This document shows positions 8,786 to 16,688 of a DNA stretch of 64,000 nt, piece after piece. The position numbers and the translations under genes are program-made. Source of the DNA: Streptomyces sp. NBC_00557 (GTDB lineage Bacteria; Actinomycetota; Actinomycetes; Streptomycetales; Streptomycetaceae); assembly GCF_036345995.1 (NCBI RefSeq), contig NZ_CP107796.1, forward strand, positions 186,001 to 250,000. The letters run 5' to 3'. Every line of letters starts with the position of its first letter. Position 1 is the stretch's first letter. Below the pieces are notes generated by a model, which did no database searches, was not told where the DNA came from, and saw nothing but the letters and a program-made list of their open reading frames with translations.

Positions 8786-9201
8786 GCGGTTTGGTTGGGA
8801 TCAGCGGGCGGAGCAGACGCTGCCGCGTCGCAGTCGGTGGCCGGGCCGAATCGGACGCTGCCGACGCCCGCGTCCCGGCCGACAATCCTGCGCACCGGCA
8901 TGGTCGGCCACCGGCTCCTTCCGGCCGACGTGTGCCTGCGCGGGCCCTGGGCTGTCCTGGCCCGCGCACACAAGCTGCCGACGTCGAAAGCGGCTGGCGA
9001 ATGGCGTTCGCGGGGCCACTGGGCCGTGGTCCCACGCAAAGGGCACTTTGCCATCCGAGCCGCCTCCGAGAGTCCTGGCGGCAGCCGCGATGGTGCCGGC
9101 CGGTGCTGTCGAACGGGTCCAGGGCGATCCGGAAAGGCGCAGGCGCCAGGAGAAGATCTCGCTGTGGAACATGCATGACAGGCGGGTGTATACCGAGACA
9201 T
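8786..9201. other. Intergenic region upstream of the SpoIIE-type phosphatase gene
   Basis: These 416 bases contain only unconvincing frames. The last 30 bases are the least GC-rich stretch and probably carry the promoter, but no confident -35/-10 pair is assigned. Confidence 0.35.
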
Positions 9202-10404
9202 ATGGGCGCGGGGCGTGTACCGGTGGACCGCCTCCCAGAGCAGCAACTGGGCCGCAGGCTGGTGGCAATCCCCCTTGCGCTCATCATCGTGATCACCGTG
9301 GTGGACATCCATTCCCCGCCGGATGTCCACCTGGGCCCCTTGCTGGTGATCGCGCCGGCCCTGACCGCGTCCGTGGCCGGGCCGCGACTGACCGCCCTCG
9401 TCGGAGCACTGGCTGTGGCCGCCCAGGTGCTCATCGCCGTGTACCACGGCGGACTGACCACCCCCAACCACCTCTCGCAGATCACTGCCTTGATCCTGCT
9501 GTCCGCCTTGGTCGTCTTCGTCTGCCACGTACGCGAGCGGCGCAGCCGTGAGCTGAACCGGGCACGGTCGGTGGCCGAGACGGCACAGCTCGTACTGCTG
9601 CGGCCACCACGCCGCCGGATCGGGCCGCTACGGGTGGCGTGGCTGTACCTGGCGGCCGAGGACGAGACCCGTATAGGCGGCGACCTGTTCGCGATCGCCC
9701 GCTCGGACCGTGGCACCCGCGTGATCATCGGTGACGTCCGCGGCAAGGGACTGGCCGCCATCGGTGAGGCATCCATGGTGCTGGGCGCGTTCCGCGAGGG
9801 CGCGCACCGCTACGACACCCTGCCCGAACTTGCCGCGGGCCTCGAGGTGAGCGTCTGCAGAAGCCTGGAAGACGCCGCCGCCACCGAGAACGATCCGGGT
9901 GAGCACTTCATCACCGCCCTGCTGCTCGACATCCCCGACCAGGGCACGCAGGTCGAAATGGTCAATTTGGGCCACCCTCCGCCTCTCCTGCTGCACGACG
10001 GCCAGGTCACGGTCCTGCACGCGCGACGCCCCGTACCCCCCTTGGGCATGTGCGAGCTGCCCGTACCCAGCCACCGCGCGGACCCCTTCACGTTCGAGAA
10101 CGGCGACACACTGCTGCTCTACACCGACGGCGTCGTCGAAGCCCGTTCGCCCGAAGGAGCCTTCTACCCTCTCGCCGAGCGCGCCGCCTACGCGCCCACC
10201 TCTGGGCCCGAGGCCCTGATACGCCACATCCACCGCGATCTGCTGAACCACATCGGCCACGAACCCGGGGACGACGCCGTGCTCCTGGCTCTCGAACGCT
10301 ACGGGGTCCACCACCTGCACCGACCGCACATCACGGCCCACCCCCTGGACGGCCACCGCCGACTCGACTCCGGCCCAAAGCCGCTTCCGGGAGACCTTTC
10401 CTGA
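9202..10404 (+). CDS. Membrane-anchored SpoIIE-type PP2C serine phosphatase
   Basis: The 400-residue product begins with three membrane helices (about residues 19-35, 45-82 and 93-109). A SpoIIE/PP2C phosphatase domain follows: IGGDLFAI (metal-binding D161), IGDVRGKG (D178), LGHPPPLLL, DTLLLYTDGVVEA and DDAVLLAL. Such proteins dephosphorylate anti-sigma-factor antagonists and are abundant in Streptomyces. No sensor PAS/GAF domain is present, so the membrane part may be the sensor. The ATG at 9202 has only a weak GAG upstream; a GTG at 9223 is the alternative. The ATP-binding anti-sigma-type protein 2.6 kb upstream could be a functional partner, but that is inference. Confidence 0.88.
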   Translation: MGAGRVPVDRLPEQQLGRRLVAIPLALIIVITVVDIHSPPDVHLGPLLVIAPALTASVAGPRLTALVGALAVAAQVLIAVYHGGLTTPNHLSQITALILLSALVVFVCHVRERRSRELNRARSVAETAQLVLLRPPRRRIGPLRVAWLYLAAEDETRIGGDLFAIARSDRGTRVIIGDVRGKGLAAIGEASMVLGAFREGAHRYDTLPELAAGLEVSVCRSLEDAAATENDPGEHFITALLLDIPDQGTQVEMVNLGHPPPLLLHDGQVTVLHARRPVPPLGMCELPVPSHRADPFTFENGDTLLLYTDGVVEARSPEGAFYPLAERAAYAPTSGPEALIRHIHRDLLNHIGHEPGDDAVLLALERYGVHHLHRPHITAHPLDGHRRLDSGPKPLPGDLS

Positions 10405-10882
10405 GCCCCGGCCCATACCGTCGTGATCTTCTTGCCGACGCTCAGCATGCCGACAAATGGCATGCAAAGGTCAGACAGCCGATGGTGCGATGGTTGATGC
10501 GTCGTAGTACTTCTGAGAGACAAGGACGACGAGGCGCGCCGTCTGCTCGCCGATGGCACCAGCGCGCTCCCCGAACCGGGTAGGGCCTGGGGCTGCCGGT
10601 CTGCGGGAGCCTCGCTGTGAACGCGGGCCGGGATGCGGGCCCCGCGCCTTGTCCAAGGCCCAGTGCCGCCTCTTTCGGCGCCCGTGCCCTCTGCTCACCG
10701 ACGACCCGGTCGAGGTCCGTCAGCGGTCCCTGGCGCGGCGGGAGTTGAAGAAGTTGCCCTGCGGATCCGCGTGGCCCGCCTTCCCGTGTCCCCGTGCGCC
10801 GTTGAATGCGCGGCCGGTGTGTGGTCTCGTACCCCTTCCGGAACCGGCCCGGCGCGGGTCGGCGGCGTGTCGAGGGGGAAGC
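10405..10882. other. Intergenic region between the phosphatase and PucR genes
   Basis: No gene is supported in these 478 bases. A perfect 7-bp inverted repeat GCATGCC/GGCATGC with a 7-base spacer lies at 10445-10465, just after the phosphatase gene. It could be a terminator or a protein site. Reverse-strand frames here are Arg/Pro-rich shadows. Confidence 0.4.
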
Positions 10883-12538
10883 ATGACGGACCTGGGGGGC
10901 CACCTGGAGTGGCACATGGCTGCGGAAACCCGGGTGACGCTGGAGCGGTTGTTGTCGGTAGTGGGTCCGGGGGCGCTGGAACTGGACACAGCGCCGGGCG
11001 GGCTGACGGTGCCGGTCGGCGGGATCGCCGTGCTGGACCCGCTGGAGCCCGGGGTCCGGCCGCGGGTGCTGGTGCTCGCGGTCGGTGTCGACGCCGGGTC
11101 GGCGCAGGCCCGGGATCTCGTGCACCGGGCCGGTGCCGCGGGGGCGACCGGCGTGGTGTTCGGCCCCGACCGCTCCGCTCAGTCCGCCGGTGCCCTGCGG
11201 TCGGCCGCCGAGGAGGCCGGTACGGCGGTGCTGTTCCGTACCCGCTGGTGTCCGTGGGAGCAGTTGGTGGGGGTCATACGGGCCGGACTGGCCGCGGCCG
11301 GGGAACCGCCGGCCGCGGGGCCCGCCCTGGGGGACCTCGACGCGCTGGCCGACGCGGTCGCCACCCTGGTCGGCGGCTCGGTGACCATCGAGGACACCGA
11401 ATCCCGCGTCCTGGCGCACTCTTCGACCGAGGAAAACGTGGACGAGATGCGTCGGATGACCATCCTGGGGCGGCGCGTGCCGCCGTGGAGAGTGGCCGCG
11501 ATGCGGGAGGCGGGGCTGTTCCGCGCCCTGTGGACGACAGATGACGTGCTGCACCGGCGGGCCCAGGGCGCCGACCCGGAGCGGCTGGTGTGTGCCGTCC
11601 GGGCGGGTGGCGAGGTGCTGGGATCCGTGTGGGTGGCCGCGGTCGGCGGACGGCCGCTGTCCCCGAACGCGGCGGACGCGCTCCGCTCGGCGTGCCGGGC
11701 GGCAGCCGCGCATCTGCTTCACTACCGCACGCGTGCCACGGACAACCGGCTGGTGGAGGACGCGGCGCGGGCGCTGCTGGAAGACCGCGGCTCACCGGAG
11801 CTGCTCGCCGAACGGGCGTCGCTGCCGGCGCAGGAGCCGTGTGCGGTCGTGGCGGTGGGCCTCGGCACCGACCCGTCTGCGGAGCAGCCGTCCGACGACC
11901 CGTCGAGGCTGTACGGTCTGCTCAGCCTGCACTGCACCGCGCTCGGCCACCGGACGGTGGTCATCCCGGCAGGCGGACGGGCCCTGGTGTTGGTGAGCGC
12001 GCTGGACCCGGATGTGGACCTTGCCCGTGACCGGGTGACGAAGCTCGCGGAGTCGCTGGTGGCCCAGGTGTCGGCCGCGACCGGCCGGCAGGTGCGGGCG
12101 GGGCTGGGTGCGGTGGTGCCGACGCTGGCCCGGGCCGCCGAGTCGCGCCGGGACGCCGAGCTGGTGCTCAGGGCCCTCGGCCGGTCCGGGGGGCCGCACG
12201 CCGTGGCGTGGGGCGAGGACGTGGCGGACGCGATCGGCGTGCTGCAGGTGGCCGAGGCCCTGCGGGACGTACGGCTGCCGCCGGGGACGTCGGTGGCGCG
12301 GCTGATGGCGTTCGACGCCGAGCACGCCGGAAGCCGACTCGTGGAGACCCTGCGGGCCTACCTCGACCACTTCGGAGACGTGTCCGCCGCCGCGCGCAGC
12401 CTCTCGGTGCATCCCAACAGCCTGCGCTACCGGCTGGCCCGGATCGCCGCCGTGTCCGGACTCGATCTCGCCGACCCGGACGCCCGTCTGCTGGCCCAGC
12501 TCCAGTTACGCCTGGGCGACGGCGACCCGGCCGCCTGA
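10883..12538 (+). CDS. PucR/CdaR-type transcriptional regulator
   Basis: This 551-residue regulator has a PucR-type N-terminal ligand domain (about 15-140), a central GAF-like segment (about 160-275) and a C-terminal helix-turn-helix of the PucR type (HFGDVSAAARSLSVHPNSLR, about 505-524). PucR proteins usually activate neighbouring purine, amino-acid or gamma-aminobutyrate catabolic genes in response to a metabolite. The ATG at 10883 follows GAGGGGGAA. The PLP decarboxylase gene lies 306 bases downstream on the same strand, and the phased palindromes between the two genes are attractive targets for this regulator. Confidence 0.92.
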   Translation: MTDLGGHLEWHMAAETRVTLERLLSVVGPGALELDTAPGGLTVPVGGIAVLDPLEPGVRPRVLVLAVGVDAGSAQARDLVHRAGAAGATGVVFGPDRSAQSAGALRSAAEEAGTAVLFRTRWCPWEQLVGVIRAGLAAAGEPPAAGPALGDLDALADAVATLVGGSVTIEDTESRVLAHSSTEENVDEMRRMTILGRRVPPWRVAAMREAGLFRALWTTDDVLHRRAQGADPERLVCAVRAGGEVLGSVWVAAVGGRPLSPNAADALRSACRAAAAHLLHYRTRATDNRLVEDAARALLEDRGSPELLAERASLPAQEPCAVVAVGLGTDPSAEQPSDDPSRLYGLLSLHCTALGHRTVVIPAGGRALVLVSALDPDVDLARDRVTKLAESLVAQVSAATGRQVRAGLGAVVPTLARAAESRRDAELVLRALGRSGGPHAVAWGEDVADAIGVLQVAEALRDVRLPPGTSVARLMAFDAEHAGSRLVETLRAYLDHFGDVSAAARSLSVHPNSLRYRLARIAAVSGLDLADPDARLLAQLQLRLGDGDPAA

Positions 12539-12580
12539 ACCTCGGGGCCGCCTCGGCACACCGCTCCCGGCCGGTGGTCC

Positions 12581-12684
12581 GTGCGCCCGCGGCAGGGCCG
12601 GTGCCGTTCTCGTGCGCCCGCACCGGGGCAGGGTGTTTTCGTGCGGGCGCACCAGGGCAGGGCGCCCTTGTCGTGCGGGCGCAC
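12581..12684 (+). promoter_or_regulatory. Four phased palindromes GTGCG-SS-CGCAC (candidate operators)
   Basis: The sequence GTGCG(CC/GG)CGCAC occurs perfectly at 12612-12623, 12641-12652 and 12673-12684. A degenerate copy (last two bases changed) lies at 12581-12592. Start-to-start distances are 31, 29 and 32 bp, close to three turns of the helix, so bound proteins would lie on one face of the DNA. Part of the flank (GGCAGGG) repeats too. The array ends 160 bases before the decarboxylase start. Confidence 0.7.
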
Positions 12685-12844
12685 AACGGCGCGGTGCGTG
12701 GGGGCCGGTCGTACCGCGCGGCGGCGGTCGCGGGCGGGCAGCCTGTGCCGAACCGACGAAGACGGGCGGCGGTCGCGGCGAGCAGCCTGGGAGGGCACCC
12801 CGGACTTCCCCGGGGCCTCGCACCTCCGACACGAAAGGCTCGCC

Positions 12845-14239
12845 ATGACCGCTGCGATCCTCACCGCCGCCCGGCGGGAACGCATCCTCCGGGAGGCGCT
12901 ACGGCAGGGACTGCTGGACCGCGCCGAGTCCCTGCTGGCCGGCTTCGTCGACCTCGATGGGGTCGCGGCCACGGTCGGGGCGCTGCACGAGGCGTTCGCC
13001 GGCCTCGACGGGGACGGCGCCGGGCCCGAGGCAGGCTCGCCGCAGCCGCCCCGGGTGCTGCACACCTTCGCAGCCAAGGCCAACTGCCTCGTGCCCGTGC
13101 TGTCGGAGCTGGCCCGCCTCGGCATGGGCTGCGAGGTCGCCTCCTCGGGCGAGTTGGCCCGGGCACTCGCGGCCGGCTTCACCCCGGAGCGGATCGTCTT
13201 CGACGCTCCCGCCAAGACCTGGGCGGAGCTGGAGCGGGCCCTGGCCCTCGGGGTGGCCGTGAACGCGGACAGCTTCCAGGAGCTTGAGCGGATCGAGCGC
13301 ATCCTCGCCCGGCGTCCCTCGGTCTCACGGATCGGGGTGCGGGTCAACTGCCAGGTCGGCGGCGGCTCCATCGCCGCCATGAGCACCGCCACCAGCACCT
13401 CCAAGTTCGGCGTGCCGCTGGAAGACCCGGGCAATCGGGAGCGGCTGGTACGAGCCTTCGCCGAGCACTCGTGGCTGACCTGGGTGCACACGCACACCGG
13501 GTCCCAGGGCTGCCCTCTCGGCCTGATGGCCCGCGGAGTGGCGCAGGCGGTGGAGTTCGCCGACGAGGTGGAAGCGGCTTTCGGGCCGGGCCGGGTCGAG
13601 GGCATCGACATCGGCGGCGGGCTGCCCGTCAACTTCTCCGACGACGACGTCATGCCCACGTTCTCCATGTACGTGGAGCAGTTGCGGACCCACGCGCCGA
13701 GGCTCTTCGCGCGCGGGTACCGGATCGTCACCGAGTTCGGCCGCTCGCTCCTCGCGAAGAACGGCTTTCTGGCCGCGTACGTCGAGGACGCCAAATCCGC
13801 GGGCGGCCGGCGGATCGCCATCACGCACGCGGGCGTGCAGGTCGCCACGCGGACCGTGTTCGCTCCCGACGCCTGGCCGTTGCGGATCGAGGCGTACGAC
13901 GGGTCCGGAGCGGCCCGGCGGGACCGGCCCGTGCGCCAGGACATCGCTGGTCCTGCCTGCTTCGCCGGCGACCTGCTGGCCCGCAACTGCGCGCTGCCGC
14001 TGCTGCGGCCGGGCGACCTGGTGGTCGTCCCGGACACCGGCGCCTACTACTTCTCGACGCCGTTCCACTACAACAGCCTTCCCGAACCGGCGGTGCACGG
14101 TGTCCGCGTGGATGCGGACGGGCGGATCGCGTTCAGCCTGATCCGGCCCGCGCAGGACCCGTGGGAACTGTCGGACCAGGACGGCGTCGGCCTACCGTCC
14201 GGGGAGCCGGTGGGCGCCCCGGTGCACAGCGCCGGGTGA
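12845..14239 (+). CDS. Group-III PLP-dependent decarboxylase (diaminopimelate/ornithine decarboxylase-like)
   Basis: The 464-residue protein has an alanine-racemase-like barrel and a C-terminal beta domain. The PLP lysine is K78 in HTFAAKANC. The family segments HTGSQGCPLGL (about 217), DIGGGLPVNF (about 259) and EFGRSLLAKNG (about 299) follow, and the C-terminal GAYYFSTPFHYNSLPEP replaces the GAY..SM...YN of DapC-type enzymes. The altered active-site tail suggests a substrate other than meso-diaminopimelate. The ATG at 12845 lies after GAAAGG. A phased operator array precedes the gene, and a small membrane-protein gene follows 11 bases later with its own strong ribosome site. Confidence 0.88.
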   Translation: MTAAILTAARRERILREALRQGLLDRAESLLAGFVDLDGVAATVGALHEAFAGLDGDGAGPEAGSPQPPRVLHTFAAKANCLVPVLSELARLGMGCEVASSGELARALAAGFTPERIVFDAPAKTWAELERALALGVAVNADSFQELERIERILARRPSVSRIGVRVNCQVGGGSIAAMSTATSTSKFGVPLEDPGNRERLVRAFAEHSWLTWVHTHTGSQGCPLGLMARGVAQAVEFADEVEAAFGPGRVEGIDIGGGLPVNFSDDDVMPTFSMYVEQLRTHAPRLFARGYRIVTEFGRSLLAKNGFLAAYVEDAKSAGGRRIAITHAGVQVATRTVFAPDAWPLRIEAYDGSGAARRDRPVRQDIAGPACFAGDLLARNCALPLLRPGDLVVVPDTGAYYFSTPFHYNSLPEPAVHGVRVDADGRIAFSLIRPAQDPWELSDQDGVGLPSGEPVGAPVHSAG

Positions 14240-14250
14240 GGAGGCCGTCG

Positions 14251-14457
14251 GTGTCCCAGCCCGATCGTTCGCGGCCCGACCGGGACGGCCCGCTGCTCAG
14301 CCAGCGTGCCGCTCTGGTCTTCCTGTTGGCCGCCCTGGCCGGCCTCGGCGCCGCCGTGCTGGCGGCGCTGGCCGGAAACCCGTGGCCCGTCGCCGTGGGA
14401 GTCGGCGGGGGTGCAGCCGGCTCGAGCGTGGTCCTGTTCAAGGACATCATCGGCTGA
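14251..14457 (+). CDS. 68-residue two-helix membrane protein
   Basis: The GTG start lies after GAGGAGG (spacing 7), only 11 bases past the decarboxylase stop. The product has a charged N-terminus (SQPDRSRPDRDGP), two hydrophobic helices (about residues 19-42 and 46-62) and a short FKDIIG end. The position suggests an accessory membrane component of the decarboxylase unit, for example in substrate or product movement, but no family is recognised. Confidence 0.7.
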   Translation: MSQPDRSRPDRDGPLLSQRAALVFLLAALAGLGAAVLAALAGNPWPVAVGVGGGAAGSSVVLFKDIIG

Positions 14458-14534
14458 AGCACCCCGGTGCGCGGCAGGGCCTCGCCGTCCTGGTCCCGCC
14501 ACCAAGAGGCCACTTGGGCAGGGAAATTGCAACT

Positions 14535-14563
14535 TCGACAGGGCTCGCGAAGGCAGCTACCTT
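14535..14563 (+). promoter_or_regulatory. Probable promoter of the DUF3291 gene
   Basis: A -35-like TCGACA and a -10-like TACCTT are separated by 17 bases, about 160 bases before the ATG at 14722. The spacing is ideal and the -35 matches the consensus at five of six positions. Confidence 0.4.
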
Positions 14564-14721
14564 CATCTGGTCTTCGGTGGTCGCCCACGGTCGCACAGGG
14601 GGTTCCGTCAGGCTGGGCCGGCCGCGACGGGAGGAGTCGGTGACGCCCCACGACCCCTCGCCCCCACGCGTAAGCCACCGAACCGGGTCCACGCCAGGCA
14701 GCCCCAACCAGGGAGAGACGC

Positions 14722-15279
14722 ATGCCCCGCCTTGCTCTGTACACATTCGGCGTCCTGAAGTCGCCTCTCGCCGATCCCGCACCTCTCACCAGCGAGTTCT
14801 ACGACATTGGTGAGGCCGTCTACCGGAAGATCAGTCAGCACCCCGGATACCTCGGGCGTGCTGAAGCGGCGGACGGTGACCGGGGCATGCTCTTCGAGGC
14901 GGACTGGGGTGCATGGGGAGAGTTCGCCGTACCCACCTGGTACGGCAAGGGCCGTACGGTGGAGACCACCGCCCTGGCCGCGACCCTCTCCCTGTGGACC
15001 GGCCTGCGCCCCGCCTTCGACGCCGTCTACACCGGGCTGCACCGTGAGGCGCTGAACAGGCGCTACGACTGGTTCGAGAGGACAGTGCACCCGAATCACG
15101 TGTTCTGGTGGGTCTCCGACGGCGTGATACCCACCTGGCGGGACGGGGTTTCCAGGCTGGAACACCTCCACGGCCACGGCTCCGCGCCGCACGCCTTCAC
15201 CTTCCACCACTCGTTCGCACCGGACGGAACTCCGGTCGGCCTCAAGGGCATTGGGCCGACGAGCGACCAGGTTCGCTGA
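14722..15279 (+). CDS. DUF3291 domain protein (monooxygenase-like fold)
   Basis: This 185-residue protein begins RLALYTFGVLKSPLADP and contains ETTALAATLSLWTGLRPAFD and FERTVHPNHVFWWVSDGVIP, characteristic of DUF3291. The family has a ferredoxin-like alpha/beta-barrel fold related to antibiotic biosynthesis monooxygenases and no assigned reaction. The ATG has GGGAGAGA upstream. It ends 269 bases before the convergent molybdo-flavoprotein operon. Confidence 0.85.
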   Translation: MPRLALYTFGVLKSPLADPAPLTSEFYDIGEAVYRKISQHPGYLGRAEAADGDRGMLFEADWGAWGEFAVPTWYGKGRTVETTALAATLSLWTGLRPAFDAVYTGLHREALNRRYDWFERTVHPNHVFWWVSDGVIPTWRDGVSRLEHLHGHGSAPHAFTFHHSFAPDGTPVGLKGIGPTSDQVR

Positions 15280-15548
15280 CAAGGAAGCCTGAACGACTGG
15301 CTCCGCGCGGCTGTCTGCCGCCGGCGGCCGGAGGTACCTCAAGGCCCGGACATCCGCGAGGTGCTTCCGCCGGCTGTCCTGCGCGGACATGGCCCACAGC
15401 GCCGGCAGGGCCGTCACCGCGACGGCGGCCCGGACCCGCAGCGGCGCGAGCGCCATGCCCGCGAGGTCGCCGCCCACTCCGCTGCAGGTGGTCTTCTCCC
15501 TGGTGGTCCGGCCCTTCGCGAGGGCAGTGATTCATCTGCCGATGAGGC

Positions 15549-16688
15549 TTATCCCCTCATTGCTCCGGCGGTCTGAAGGTCGCGGTGGATCGGTGTCCGG
15601 GAGTCGGTCAGCGGTATGCCGGTGCCGCCCCGTCTGACGGCGACGATCTCCGCCGCGATCGACAGGGCGGTCTCCTCGGGCGTACGGGCGCCGAGGTCGA
15701 GGCCGATCGGAGAGCGCAGTCTGGCCAGTTCCCGCTCGCTCACGCCTTCGGCCCGCAGACGCCGGTTGCGGTCCTCGTGGGTGCGGCGCGAGCCCATCGC
15801 GCCGACGAACGCCACCGGCATGCCGAGGGCCAGCTTGAGCAGGGGCACGTCGAACTTCGCGTCGTGGGTGAGGACGCACAGGACAGTACGCGCGTCGGTC
15901 CCGGTGCGCCGCAGGTAGCGGTGCGGCCAGTCCACGACGACCTCGTCGGCGTCGGGGAAGCGGGCCCGGGTGGCGAAGACCGGGCGGGCGTCGCACACGG
16001 TCACGTGGTAGCCGAGGAACTTGCCGGCCCGCGCCAGCGCCGAGGCGAAGTCCACCGCCCCGAAGATGATCATCCGCGGTGGCGGCACGTTCGACTCGAC
16101 CAGCAGGGTGAGGCCGCCGGGGCAGTGGGAGCCGTCCGCGGAGATCTCCACCGTGCCGGTGCGGCCCGCCTCCAGCAGGGCGCGGGCCTCGGCCGCCGCC
16201 GTACGGTCCAGGTCCGGGTGGCCGCCGAGAGCGCCCTCGTGCGTGCCGTCCTGCCGCACCAGCAGGGCCCGGCCCAGGAGTTCGGCCGGGCCGCGGGCGA
16301 CCCGGGCCAGGGCCGCGGGCCGGCCCTGGGCGGCGGCCGCCACGGCCGTCGCGAGGACCGGCCGGACGGGCGCCTGGCCGGACACCGGTGTGACCAGCAC
16401 CTCGATTGTTCCTCCGCAGGTCAGGCCGACGGCGAAGGCGTCCTCGTCGCTGTAGCCGAACCGTTCGAGCACGCTCTCCCCGGTACGCAGCGCCTCCTGG
16501 CACAGGTCGTACACCGCGCCCTCGACGCAGCCGCCGGAGACGGAGCCGATGACGGTGCCCGCACCGTCCACGGCGAGGGCGGCGCCGGGACCGCGCGGTG
16601 CGCTGCCGCCGACGGCCACCACGGTGGCGACGGCGAGCTCCCGGCCCTCCTCGATCCACCGGTCCAGCTCCTCGGCCAGGTCAAGCAT
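15549..16688 (-). CDS. XdhC family molybdenum-cofactor maturation protein
   Basis: The N-terminal XdhC/CoxI domain carries VSGGCVEGAV and LTCGGTIEVLV, and a C-terminal Rossmann-like domain (about residue 200 onward) contains FVGAMGSRRTHEDRNRRL and the end motif RLRSPIGLDLGARTPEE. XdhC proteins bind, sulfurate and insert the molybdenum cofactor into xanthine-dehydrogenase-family enzymes. The 379-residue gene starts at ATG 16688, overlapping the end of the large-subunit gene by 8 bases, and is the last gene of the operon. A TTG one codon upstream is less likely. Confidence 0.93.
   Translation of the reverse strand: MLDLAEELDRWIEEGRELAVATVVAVGGSAPRGPGAALAVDGAGTVIGSVSGGCVEGAVYDLCQEALRTGESVLERFGYSDEDAFAVGLTCGGTIEVLVTPVSGQAPVRPVLATAVAAAAQGRPAALARVARGPAELLGRALLVRQDGTHEGALGGHPDLDRTAAAEARALLEAGRTGTVEISADGSHCPGGLTLLVESNVPPPRMIIFGAVDFASALARAGKFLGYHVTVCDARPVFATRARFPDADEVVVDWPHRYLRRTGTDARTVLCVLTHDAKFDVPLLKLALGMPVAFVGAMGSRRTHEDRNRRLRAEGVSERELARLRSPIGLDLGARTPEETALSIAAEIVAVRRGGTGIPLTDSRTPIHRDLQTAGAMRG

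Noticed and set aside
12581..12844. An N-terminal extension of the decarboxylase
   Set aside because: The frame is open but runs through the phased palindromes, and a proper start lies at 12845 at the family's usual N-terminus.
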